Shown here one piece after another: positions 25,992 to 34,328 of a stretch of 64,000 nt of DNA; position 1 is the stretch's first letter, and every line of letters starts with the position of its first letter. The notes under the pieces are model-generated. The model made no database searches. It was not told the DNA's origin and saw only the letters and a program-made list of their open reading frames with translations. The DNA comes from Metabacillus schmidteae. Its GTDB lineage: Bacteria > Bacillota > Bacilli > Bacillales > Bacillaceae. Both the position numbers and the translations under genes were made by a program. The stretch is taken from the NCBI RefSeq assembly GCF_903166545.1, contig NZ_CAESCH010000002.1, positions 558,001 to 622,000 on the forward strand. Reading direction: 5' to 3'.

Positions 25992-27200
25992 TTGACTAGT
26001 GATACAGGTGTTCAAAAGCTTTCATTCTATGATCATATGTTGTTTATTGTGATTACCTTTATTTATTGGTTTACACTTTATATTTATGTGCCAGTTTTTG
26101 TTTCATATCTGGACTATCTAGGTGGAACGTATACATTGGTGGGATTTATTGTCGGGAGCTATGGTATTATGCAGATTTTATTAAGATTGCCGGTAGGCGT
26201 TGTATCAGATCGCCTGCAAATTCGTAAGCCGTTTGTGATCATAGGTCTTGTGACAGGAGTGATTAGTTGCCTTGGTTTTGCCTTAACTGAAAGTATAGAA
26301 TTTGCCCTTGTATCAAGGTTTATATCCGGCATTACGGCATCTATGTGGGTTGCATTTACTGTTTTATATGCGAGCTATTTTAAACAGGAAGATACAACAA
26401 GAGCGATGGGGAATGTACAGTTTATTACAGTTGCGTCCCAACTGGTAAGTATGGGCTTAAGTGGATACCTTGTAACACATTTTGGATGGAAATCACCCTT
26501 TTGGTTAGGGGGGCTGATTGGGCTTTTCGGGATTTTGTTAGCGTTTCAAATAAAAGAATCAAAAAAGAAAACAGAGATAAATAAGATTGAATTGAAAGAG
26601 ATAAATGATGTATTGAAGGAGCCTGCCGTATTAAAGGCAGCAACCTTATCTGCAATTGCTCATGCCGTATTATTTATTACGATGTTTGGCTTTTTACCTA
26701 ATTATGCACTTGAAATTGGTGCTTCTAAAGAGAATCTGATTTATTTGGTGTTTAGTTTTATGATCCCTCATGCCATTGCACCAATTATAACGGGTAGATA
26801 CTTAGCTGGACGTTTTCAAAAGTGGTCGATATTAGTTGTAGGATTTTTAGGTACATTTCTATTTTCAGCCATTATTCCGTTTGTGAAAAGTCTGGAAGTA
26901 CTTTTCCTGACACAGGCTTTAAATGGATTTGCCCAAGGAATGACCATTCCGTTGTTAATGGGAATGGCGATTCAAACTATTCCGAATAGAAAACGTGCCA
27001 CTGCAATGGGATTGTTTCAGGCAGTGTATGCAATTGGTATCTTTTTAGGACCATTTATATCGGGATTATTTACTGAAAAAGGTACATTTTTCCCCGTATT
27101 TATGACTGCAGGTGCTGTAGGATTTATCGGCTTACTACTATCGTTAAAATGGGGGTTTCAAAAAGCATCTATTCAAAAAGGGCAAACAAAACCCATGTAG
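25992..27200 (+). CDS. MFS transporter
   Basis: 402 residues, 12 membrane segments. MFS motif A-like 'LPVGVVSDRLQIRKPFVIIG' between segments 2 and 3. TTG start at 25992 with ggggg upstream. Substrate not predictable; the layout resembles small drug or metabolite exporters. An aldehyde dehydrogenase gene follows after 65 bases and may be in the same transcript. Confidence 0.85.
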   Translation: MTSDTGVQKLSFYDHMLFIVITFIYWFTLYIYVPVFVSYLDYLGGTYTLVGFIVGSYGIMQILLRLPVGVVSDRLQIRKPFVIIGLVTGVISCLGFALTESIEFALVSRFISGITASMWVAFTVLYASYFKQEDTTRAMGNVQFITVASQLVSMGLSGYLVTHFGWKSPFWLGGLIGLFGILLAFQIKESKKKTEINKIELKEINDVLKEPAVLKAATLSAIAHAVLFITMFGFLPNYALEIGASKENLIYLVFSFMIPHAIAPIITGRYLAGRFQKWSILVVGFLGTFLFSAIIPFVKSLEVLFLTQALNGFAQGMTIPLLMGMAIQTIPNRKRATAMGLFQAVYAIGIFLGPFISGLFTEKGTFFPVFMTAGAVGFIGLLLSLKWGFQKASIQKGQTKPM

Positions 27201-27265
27201 GAAAGGGGAATACTTTGACATTGTCATCTAAGGAGGGCTATAGTGGGCTCTAAGGAGGAATTGTC

Positions 27266-28660
27266 ATGGTACAACAGAGCGAACATACTAGTGAATCTGT
27301 GACAGCTGCTGTACAGCTGCAAAAGAACTTTTTTAGGACAGGACAAACTAAGTCAATAGATTACCGAAAAAGAATGCTTCAAGCACTTGCCGATCAGGTT
27401 CGAAAAAATGAAAAAGAAATCTGTTATGCACTTAAGCTGGATTTAAATAAATCAGAAACAGAAGCATTTGTCACTGAAATTGGCTTTCTATTAGAAGAAA
27501 TTAAATTTACGTTAAAGCATTTAGATAAATGGATGAAGCCTGAGAAGGTAAAAACAGTAAAAACACATATTGGTTCCAAAGGAATAAGAGTCGCTGAGCC
27601 ATATGGTGTCACGCTTATTATCGCACCTTGGAATTATCCGTTTCAGCTTCAGCTTGCTCCTTTAATTGGAGCCATAGCAGCAGGAAATACAGCTATACTT
27701 AAGCCTTCGGAATTAACACCGCATACATCTGCTTTACTATCTCAGTTAATTCAAGATACCTTTGATCCAGCCTATGTTAGTGTGCTGGAAGGCGGAGTAC
27801 AGACAACAAGCATTTTATTAGATCAACCATTCGATTATATCTTTTTTACTGGAAGTGTCCCTGTGGGGAAAATTGTGATGGAGGCTGCTGCAAAAAGATT
27901 AATCCCAATAACGTTAGAGCTGGGTGGGAAAAGTCCTTGTATCGTAGATAAAACAGCCAATATGGAGCTTGCTGCAAAGAGAATTGTGTTTGGAAAGCTA
28001 ATAAATGCCGGTCAAACATGTATTGCTCCAGATTATCTTTTTCTCCATACAAAGATTAAAGAAACATTTATTGAAGAACTAAAAAAGGTCATTGTTGATT
28101 TTTATGGGGATAATGCAGTTGAAAATGAGGAGTTTACAAAAATTGTGAATGCTCGTCACTTTCATCGATTAAAGGAATACTTATCAGATGGAACGGTATT
28201 GTTCGGCGGCCAATCAGATGAAAACAAGCTGAAGATAAATCCAACTCTTATTATACCGCAAGATCTTTCATCACCTCTGATGACAGAAGAGATATTTGGA
28301 CCAATACTTCCGATTTTGGAGTATGATCACATACAAGAAGTGATTGATTTTATTAATAGCCGACCAAAGCCGTTAGCATTGTACCTTTTTACAAATCGTG
28401 ATGAAGTGGAAAAACAAGTCACAGAGTCGACTTCATTTGGCGGAGGATGTATTAACGATACACTTATGCATATTGCCACTCCATACCTGCCTTTTGGAGG
28501 AGTTGGAGAAAGCGGAATAGGAACCTATCACGGTGAAGCAAGCTTTCAAACATTTTCCCATTTTAAAAGTGTACTCAAACAAACCAATCGTTTTGATTTC
28601 AGCTTTCGGTACCCGAATGCTGAAAACGGCTTGAAAATGATGAAAAAATTGATGAAGTAA
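27266..28660 (+). CDS. Aldehyde dehydrogenase, class 3 (YwdH-like)
   Basis: 464 residues, the short length of class-3/fatty-aldehyde ALDHs. NAD-binding '[22 protein letters not shown]', catalytic Glu in ELGGKSP, catalytic Cys in [11 protein letters not shown], and the C-terminal [18 protein letters not shown] 27266 follows aaggagg. The sequence tctaaggagg occurs twice in the leader (27227 and 27249), a short direct duplication of the RBS. Oxidises medium or long aldehydes. Confidence 0.9.
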   Translation: MVQQSEHTSESVTAAVQLQKNFFRTGQTKSIDYRKRMLQALADQVRKNEKEICYALKLDLNKSETEAFVTEIGFLLEEIKFTLKHLDKWMKPEKVKTVKTHIGSKGIRVAEPYGVTLIIAPWNYPFQLQLAPLIGAIAAGNTAILKPSELTPHTSALLSQLIQDTFDPAYVSVLEGGVQTTSILLDQPFDYIFFTGSVPVGKIVMEAAAKRLIPITLELGGKSPCIVDKTANMELAAKRIVFGKLINAGQTCIAPDYLFLHTKIKETFIEELKKVIVDFYGDNAVENEEFTKIVNARHFHRLKEYLSDGTVLFGGQSDENKLKINPTLIIPQDLSSPLMTEEIFGPILPILEYDHIQEVIDFINSRPKPLALYLFTNRDEVEKQVTESTSFGGGCINDTLMHIATPYLPFGGVGESGIGTYHGEASFQTFSHFKSVLKQTNRFDFSFRYPNAENGLKMMKKLMK

Positions 28661-28665
28661 TGTAA

Positions 28666-28871
28666 GGATCAGTTTTGTAACTGGTCTCAGCCTGTTGACA
28701 AACGCTCGCTTTCTTCGTTACTCACCTTGCTGCGGTGCTCATTACCACCCCCGGTAACTCCGCTCCTCACAAGGTTTCGTGCCTCGAAAGGCAAACGTTA
28801 GCAATCAGTCTGAAGGGCTAGCAATTCTACTTTGTCCACTCTGGGATCAGTTGGTGTAACTGGTCTTTTTT
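28666..28871. repeat. Duplicated terminator flanking a 157-bp insert
   Basis: GGATCAGTT...AACTGGTC occurs at 28666-28686 and again at 28844-28865, the second time followed by TTTTTT. Only the distal copy is a full terminator for the aldehyde dehydrogenase. The insert between them is GC-richer than its surroundings. Near its ends it has GACAAA (28697) and TTTGTC (28832) in inverted orientation, as a small mobile element would. Confidence 0.6.
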
Positions 28872-28931
28872 ATGTCCATATTATTAAGGTGGGTTTTAAA
28901 TAGCTTCTTGTTTATGATTACTATTTTAACT

Positions 28932-29070
28932 CTATAGTGGAATGGAGCGGAAGACACTCGACTCCTGCGGGAGGTAGAGGAAAGGCTGAGACCCCGCAGG
29001 CGAAGCCGAGGAGGCTCAGCTTCCTCCCCGCGGAAAGCGAGTGTCTGTAGCGCAATGGAACGAACTAATT
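28932..29070. repeat. Structured Bacillaceae-type intergenic repeat
   Basis: GC-rich block. GACACTCG (28953-28960) pairs with CGAGTGTC (29038-29045), and internal pairings such as CTGCGGG / CCCGCAG and GAGGCTCAGC occur. The sequence ggaagacactcgactcctgcggg ... gcgagtgtctgtagcg is a repeat type seen between genes in many Bacillus genomes. It is non-coding. Copy number in this genome cannot be judged from one window. Confidence 0.65.
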
Positions 29071-29137
29071 TCAACCTATCCCTTCATTAAACAACAACAA
29101 TGTATGCGAAAACGGTTTTTATTTACAACATGTAACC

Positions 29138-29190
29138 TTGACATTGAGAACACTTTTCAATTAGAATAATAGATAATGATAATCATTATC
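29138..29190 (+). promoter_or_regulatory. Promoter with consensus Fur box
   Basis: -35 TTGACA (29138-29143), -10 TAGAAT (29162-29167), 18-bp spacer. GATAATGATAATCATTATC at 29172-29190 is the canonical 19-bp Fur box without a mismatch, placed over the transcription start. Iron-dependent repression of the following genes is strongly implied. Confidence 0.93.
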
Positions 29191-29216
29191 ACTAAATGGA
29201 AGGAAGTGTTCTCTAA

Positions 29217-29945
29217 ATGATGAATGAAAACAACCAAATAGTAGAGAAATATATGATACAAGATCATTTAGAGTCTTTTATTATGTGTCCGTATCAAGTT
29301 TACTATCCTCAACTCCTGCATGAAAAAGAGCGGATGTGGAGACAAAATATCCAATCAGTTATCAATACAATTGTTCATACATACTATCAGCTTCCATTAC
29401 AAGATCAAACTAAGCTATCAGCTTTAAAGTTAATATACCAGCACTGGAACCATGTCAGGTTTGACTTTTTTTCGTCCGGGGAAGAGTATTATATGGTTTT
29501 AGCCAAGATAACAGATCATTTGCTTCAGTTTCTTTCAACAAAAAGTAAGCAACCGCCGGTTTTCTTATATGAAAAGCTATACACCTATGTAAAGGGAATA
29601 GAATCGCAGCTTTGCATTACAATTGAATTAGCGGAATGGTCGACCAAATCATTTTCAGTAAAAAAATTTCTTTTAGAAGCAGATCAGCATTTGATGGAAA
29701 GATATCACCATCTAGTCTCGGTGTTCTCTCATGAAGCTTTGGGCATCCTACCAGAAAAGGTTGAAATTGTTTCATTATTAGATGGAAGGAAGTCTATTTT
29801 TTATCCGATAGATCAAGATATTCCAAAAGGAGTACAATAACTTGACTATATAAAACATCTTGTTAGCGAATCTAATCAAGGATGTTATGAATGTCCTTTG
29901 ACAAAACAATGTAAAGATATGGGTAACTATCAAAATAATCATTAA
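29217..29945 (+). pseudogene. Cas4/AddB-like Fe-S PD-(D/E)XK-type protein, interrupted by in-frame TAA
   Basis: The first part is 207 residues and ends at TAA 29838-29840 (...IPKGVQ). The same frame continues for 34 more sense codons (LDYIKHLVSES...) to TAA 29943-29945 and includes CYECPLTKQC. With the early cysteine in 'ESFIMCPYQVYY' this makes the one-plus-three cysteine layout of Fe-S PD-(D/E)XK nucleases such as Cas4 and the AddB C terminus. So one stop codon removes the last three cluster ligands. The catalytic Asp/Glu/Lys are not obvious. ATG 29217 (a second ATG follows) has ggaagg upstream. Controlled by a perfect Fur box. Confidence 0.6.
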
Positions 29946-29961
29946 GAGAGGAGTTTTGACT

Positions 29962-30375
29962 TTGCATCATTATTTTATTGTAACCAAACAGTTTAAGCAC
30001 TTTGTAGAGTGTTTTTGTCCGGATGGAGAGCATGAAGATATGTTGACAATTAAACGTGGAGAATTTATAGAGGTAACAAATGAGCGTACATACGTCCTTG
30101 ATCAGGGATGGTATAACATGGTTATTCTTAATTCTGAAAAATCGTTTTATATGGCATTGGACGACATAGAAAAGTACTTCCTAAAAGGGTATATCCTTTC
30201 TTTAATGGACCTTGAACTAAACATTAACCATTTGAAATTTCAGGTGGATCAATCTCTTGGCCATGGAGATGAGGACTCCTTTTTAGAAGCGACAAATGGA
30301 TTGAAAAAGTCCGAAGAGCTAAAAACAAAGTTAGAAGCACATGTAAATAAGATAACGGAAAACCAACTAATGTAG
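29962..30375 (+). CDS. IDEAL-domain protein
   Basis: 137 residues. The N-terminal about 70 residues are a small beta-rich region. The C terminus carries the IDEAL-type helix pair (LSLMDLELNINHL ... 'VDQSLGHGDEDSFLEATNGLK'). IDEAL-domain proteins are small Bacillales proteins, some acting as adaptor or regulator proteins. TTG 29962 is preferred because it lies eight bases after agaggag; TTG 29956 would overlap it. Same Fur-controlled operon. Confidence 0.65.
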   Translation: MHHYFIVTKQFKHFVECFCPDGEHEDMLTIKRGEFIEVTNERTYVLDQGWYNMVILNSEKSFYMALDDIEKYFLKGYILSLMDLELNINHLKFQVDQSLGHGDEDSFLEATNGLKKSEELKTKLEAHVNKITENQLM

Positions 30376-30411
30376 GGTTTTTCACAAGATGTGAAGGAAA
30401 TGGGTGGGAAT

Positions 30412-30573
30412 ATGAAAAAAGAAGCCATTGTCTTTCAGAAGGACCACATTATTCAACAACTATTAAAGTTAAATTGTTTTAAGTCCTCAGATGATCGCCA
30501 ATTATATGAATTAACATTGCATGAACTTAAAAGTGAATATAAACTAATAACGAAAAAGCATCATTCAATTTAA
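30412..30573 (+). CDS. Fur-regulated basic protein (FbpA) family small protein
   Basis: 53 residues. FbpA-family pattern: IIQQLLKLNCFKSSDDRQLYELTLHELKSEY with a basic tail (ITKKHHSI). It is the last gene of the Fur-box transcript, which agrees with the family's known iron regulation. The other family member in this window (8595-8759) lacks a Fur box. ATG 30412 follows gggtggga; an in-frame GTG at 30391 is possible. Confidence 0.8.
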   Translation: MKKEAIVFQKDHIIQQLLKLNCFKSSDDRQLYELTLHELKSEYKLITKKHHSI

Positions 30574-30574
30574 A

Positions 30575-30620
30575 AAAAGAACATGAATCTAGGGAGAAAG
30601 TCTCTTTTTCATGTTCTTTT
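30575..30620. terminator. Bidirectional terminator
   Basis: Stem AAAAGAACATGAA / TTCATGTTCTTTT, perfect 13 bp, with T-rich tails both ways. Serves the Fur-controlled operon and the convergent ger operon. Confidence 0.9.
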
Positions 30621-30670
30621 GATTTATGTTTAAATTTAAAAATGAGGTCAGAATTGCACTCCACTTTTCC

Positions 30671-31756
30671 TTACTTCTTACTCTTCTTCCTAATAAATAC
30701 AACAATACATAAAAGAAAAGGGATGCCCAGGGCAAAAATAGGATAGATATATGCAAGGGCAAAGTCACCTTGAGCCATATGAGTAATGTAACTATCTGCA
30801 AAAAATATTGAGGTGAAAAAAACAATTGCTCCAAATGGTAAAATTAATACATTCTTAGATACTTTAAATAAGGTTGCTCCGCCAATTACCGCTGCATACA
30901 TAAAAATGGCGACTTTAAAAAAATCATTTACGAGTAACCAAATCATAAAAAGTGCATCAAGTCTTTGAATAATTTCAGCTACCTCAATTTTTTGTACCAT
31001 TCTTAGAAAAGGAGATATGGATGTGCCTCTACTGTCAGCTCCTAATACTGCGATCGTTAAAAAATGAAAGAATGTTAAAGACAAACCACCTATAATATAT
31101 CCCATAAAAGAAGCTTTCAATTGAAGCTTTGGTTTATTTAAATAAGCAAAAATCATCGTAAAACAAACGACTTCTCCAAAAGGTGCCATCCAAGTTTGTT
31201 TTAGTGCAGTACCAACAATCTTTTTCCAACCAGGCTCTAAAACAGGAAGTAAATTTTCATATTGAAAAATATCAGAAATAAAAATAAAGAAAATCATTAA
31301 AATGCCTGTTGAGACAATATAAACAATAAAGATTTCACCCGTTCTTAACAGGACTTCTATTCCTAAAAATAATCCATAGAGTATAGGAAGTAAAAACATA
31401 ATCCCTATAACTGATACGGGCGTTCCGTGTAAAAAAAGTGGGGCTAAATCCATCGCATCTCGCACATCACGTGCTGCACCGTATAAAAAATATACAACAT
31501 AGAGAATGCCGACTGCGGTTCCTAAGTACTTTCCTAAAATTTCCTTACTATATTCTGTTAATACAAGATTAGGATACATTTTGTATAAAAAATGATAAAT
31601 CAAAAGCAAGGGAAGCCCCAAAACCATACCAAGTAAAATTGAAATCCAAGCAGCTTGGTCAGCATCAGCAGCTAATGGGAAAATTACGGTTGTACCCAAA
31701 ATAAAAATGTACAAAATAACTACCAACTGAATTGCAGAAATCTTTGCCTTCTCCAT
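30671..31756 (-). CDS. gerB: Spore germination protein GerB family, second copy
   Basis: 361 residues, about ten membrane segments, APC-superfamily permease fold. Starts MEKAKISAIQLVVILYIFILGTTVIF and contains 'EYSKEILGKYLGTAVGILYVVYFLYGAARDVRDA', typical of Ger(x)B. B subunits bind the germinant in the spore inner membrane. Six bases downstream of the first gerB, last gene of the operon. Clearly diverged from its neighbour, so likely a different ligand preference. Confidence 0.92.
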   Translation of the reverse strand: MEKAKISAIQLVVILYIFILGTTVIFPLAADADQAAWISILLGMVLGLPLLLIYHFLYKMYPNLVLTEYSKEILGKYLGTAVGILYVVYFLYGAARDVRDAMDLAPLFLHGTPVSVIGIMFLLPILYGLFLGIEVLLRTGEIFIVYIVSTGILMIFFIFISDIFQYENLLPVLEPGWKKIVGTALKQTWMAPFGEVVCFTMIFAYLNKPKLQLKASFMGYIIGGLSLTFFHFLTIAVLGADSRGTSISPFLRMVQKIEVAEIIQRLDALFMIWLLVNDFFKVAIFMYAAVIGGATLFKVSKNVLILPFGAIVFFTSIFFADSYITHMAQGDFALAYIYPIFALGIPFLLCIVVFIRKKSKK

Positions 31757-31762
31757 AGGACC

Positions 31763-32872
31763 TTACCTTCCGCTTTCTTTGTTCATTTTGGTTTTTTTAA
31801 CCTTAGTTGCAATTAAGAGACAGCATGGAATGAAAAAACAAATAGTTAAGGAATAAGGTGTCCATGTTTTAACTAGGAAATCCTTAAAGTACACTGTATC
31901 CGGATATAAGATGAGAGCGGAGGTAACCTGTAAAAAAGCTAATGGAGAAACCAGGATTTTATAGCTATTTAATTTAAACAATTGAGCTATGCCAAGAGTG
32001 ATTCCGTAATAACAAATTGTCAGCTTAAAATACATAGAAAAAAACCAAATGATGGCAACAATGACTTCTAACCTTTCTATTACCGTTCCAAGACTTATTT
32101 GTTTCCCTAATATATAGGAAGGGTAAGCATGCCTTGTTGTAAAATCTGCTCCTAATACTAAGATAGTAAATATAATGAGGATTGACATAATAACTCCCCC
32201 AATAATTGTCCCTTTATAAAAGGCTTTCTTAGAGCCATGTTTGTCTGTTACAAATGGAGTAATCATCAAAAAAATGAACAATTCTAAGTAAGGGAGTCCT
32301 AAACTTCTGTAGGTAGCATTTGCAATAGCCTGAAATCCTTCACCAAAGATAGGTTGAATATTAGAAATTTCCACTTCAGGAATAAGAAATACAAATAATA
32401 ATATAAGCATCAAAATCATCCAGGGGAAAAAGATGATCGCTGTTCGGCTGATGACCTCAATTCCTAATTTGACACCTATCATACTAATGATAATAAATGC
32501 AATCATGATCATCTGAATAGGTGTTTCAACGATGATTTGAGTTGTTAAGAAGTCTCCAATCTCCCGAAGTAAACCTGCAGAAATAATCAAAAAGTAAAAC
32601 AAGAAGAGAAAGGAAACAGCACTTCCAACCCATTTTCCTAATATCTTTTCAGTTATTTCTACAAACGTCATTTTAGGGTAATTGGATGAAAGCTGATTAT
32701 ATAGAAAAATAAAGAATAGACCAATAAACAGGGAGAGAAAGGAGGCAATCCAAGCATCCTGTTTTGCATATGCGGCAAGTAAAGACGGCCCTATTAAAAT
32801 GGAACTCCCTAGAGTAAAAATAATGACAATAATTTCAAATTCACCAGCATTAATCTTCCCTTTTTCAAGCAT
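31763..32872 (-). CDS. gerB: Spore germination protein GerB family, first copy
   Basis: 369 residues, about ten membrane segments. Starts 'MLEKGKINAGEFEIIVIIFTLGSSIL', with EITEKILGKWVGSAVSFLFLFYFLIISAGLLREIGDF. Ger(x)B germinant-binding subunit. ATG 32872 on the minus strand with aggtgg upstream, 20 bases after the D-subunit gene. Confidence 0.93.
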   Translation of the reverse strand: MLEKGKINAGEFEIIVIIFTLGSSILIGPSLLAAYAKQDAWIASFLSLFIGLFFIFLYNQLSSNYPKMTFVEITEKILGKWVGSAVSFLFLFYFLIISAGLLREIGDFLTTQIIVETPIQMIMIAFIIISMIGVKLGIEVISRTAIIFFPWMILMLILLFVFLIPEVEISNIQPIFGEGFQAIANATYRSLGLPYLELFIFLMITPFVTDKHGSKKAFYKGTIIGGVIMSILIIFTILVLGADFTTRHAYPSYILGKQISLGTVIERLEVIVAIIWFFSMYFKLTICYYGITLGIAQLFKLNSYKILVSPLAFLQVTSALILYPDTVYFKDFLVKTWTPYSLTICFFIPCCLLIATKVKKTKMNKESGR

Positions 32873-32892
32873 GTTTACCTACCACCTTACCT

Positions 32893-33126
32893 CTATGACA
32901 AAAAACGTTCGATCAATGAACTAACAGGACTATAAATATAATTTAGAAAATCTAAAGGAGTTGGAATTGTTATGTTAAGTACTAAAAGAATACTTAATGT
33001 TAATCCAATGATCACTATGAAACTATAGACGAAAATCACTCTATAGTTTTTACTTTTAAATAAAGGCTTAACTTCAATAAGCCAAACAATTATACCTATA
33101 AGAAGTATTCCAACAGTTGACCACAT
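32893..33126 (-). CDS. Small two-TM germinant receptor D subunit
   Basis: 77 residues with two hydrophobic segments (VGILLIGIIVWLI and 'VIFVYSFIVIIGLTLSILLV') separated by a short basic loop (KPLFKSKNYR). Small two-helix D subunits encoded inside ger operons are known to modulate receptor function in Bacillus. Location between gerC and gerB, with 6 and 20 base gaps, supports this. Confidence 0.8.
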   Translation of the reverse strand: MWSTVGILLIGIIVWLIEVKPLFKSKNYRVIFVYSFIVIIGLTLSILLVLNITIPTPLDFLNYIYSPVSSLIERFLS

Positions 33127-33132
33127 GTATGC

Positions 33133-34317
33133 TTACTCCTCTATCTTTTTCTGGAATGACTCAGTGATTGTCCCTAGTCTCCGAATATCTGCTTTGACAT
33201 GAACTTGAACGTCTAAATTTGTGAAATGTTCATCCCAATTTTTCTCTAGTGTTTTCCAAGCCTTTGGATCGGCTCGATGAATGGCTTCTCCAAACCCGAA
33301 AATATCACTTTGGAATTCAGTTTGGACCTTTTGAATAGAGGTTTGTACTTTTTCTTTCACATTCTCACTATACCCTTTTTCTAATTTTTCGATATTTTCA
33401 GGTTTTGATAAATCGATATTACTTTCCACATCAGCGATATTTCCTTCAGGTGAAATAGAAATATCGATAACGGGTTTACCTTTTACCACTTTTCCCTTTA
33501 CTTTGGTTTTAGAACGCAATGTTTCAATTGTTACTTTGCCACCTTCTGATTCAGTGGTTACCACTGTATTTTTAATATTATCTGTTATATAGTTAAATCC
33601 TTTGCTTTCATCCATATTTAACCAACCAATTAGTTTATCTTTCTTAAAAACAGCAAGATAATCAAGTCTTAGTCCTGTTTCGGGTGAAACATTATGTACA
33701 TTTTCGATACTGCTTCCGACTTCTGCATTTCCATAATGATAAATACCGGTTAAAACAGGTTCTTTTCCTTTACTAACAACACTGTTAATTAATTCATCCA
33801 ACTTAACTGTCTTTGCTGCTGCCCAAACATTCTCAGAGTTTTCTAGTGCGTTAAACAATTTATTTGCCGGTACCTTTTCAATTGCTGTTTGGATATTTAG
33901 GATATCTGCAGCAGTGGAACCTTTTGCAACAGTGATATAAAAGTCAGTTCTCATTTCATGATCTCTTGAAAGAAAATCGAGTGCTTTACCTATTCCGTCT
34001 CTAGCTAGTTCTTCTCCAAAAACAACCTCACGAAGATGTGCTAAATAAATACGTCTTGGAGTATCGGTTGTAAGCTTACGTAATGCTTCCATTACGGTTT
34101 CACCTGATTTAATAAATCTGACAACTTCCGTTCGACCAGAGCTTGTATTACCAGCAAGTTCTGACGGATTTAATACTTGAATCGAAACCGAATAACCATC
34201 TTCTGATTTATCTATACCTATGGCTGTAACAATAGCAAGTTCGTTTAAATCTTTTTTACTCCAGCAACCGGAAGTGAAAAGAAGCATGCAAATGATAATG
34301 AGTAACTTCTTGTACAT
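33133..34317 (-). CDS. gerC: Spore germination lipoprotein GerC family
   Basis: 394 residues. Lipoprotein signal peptide with lipobox TSGC at about 15-18 followed by WSKKDLNELAIVTAIGID, the invariant Ger(x)C opening. Three-domain C subunit anchored on the outer face of the spore inner membrane. ATG 34317 follows aggagt. Part of the A-C-D-B-B operon. Confidence 0.95.
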   Translation of the reverse strand: MYKKLLIIICMLLFTSGCWSKKDLNELAIVTAIGIDKSEDGYSVSIQVLNPSELAGNTSSGRTEVVRFIKSGETVMEALRKLTTDTPRRIYLAHLREVVFGEELARDGIGKALDFLSRDHEMRTDFYITVAKGSTAADILNIQTAIEKVPANKLFNALENSENVWAAAKTVKLDELINSVVSKGKEPVLTGIYHYGNAEVGSSIENVHNVSPETGLRLDYLAVFKKDKLIGWLNMDESKGFNYITDNIKNTVVTTESEGGKVTIETLRSKTKVKGKVVKGKPVIDISISPEGNIADVESNIDLSKPENIEKLEKGYSENVKEKVQTSIQKVQTEFQSDIFGFGEAIHRADPKAWKTLEKNWDEHFTNLDVQVHVKADIRRLGTITESFQKKIEE

Positions 34318-34328
34318 TCATTAAACTC

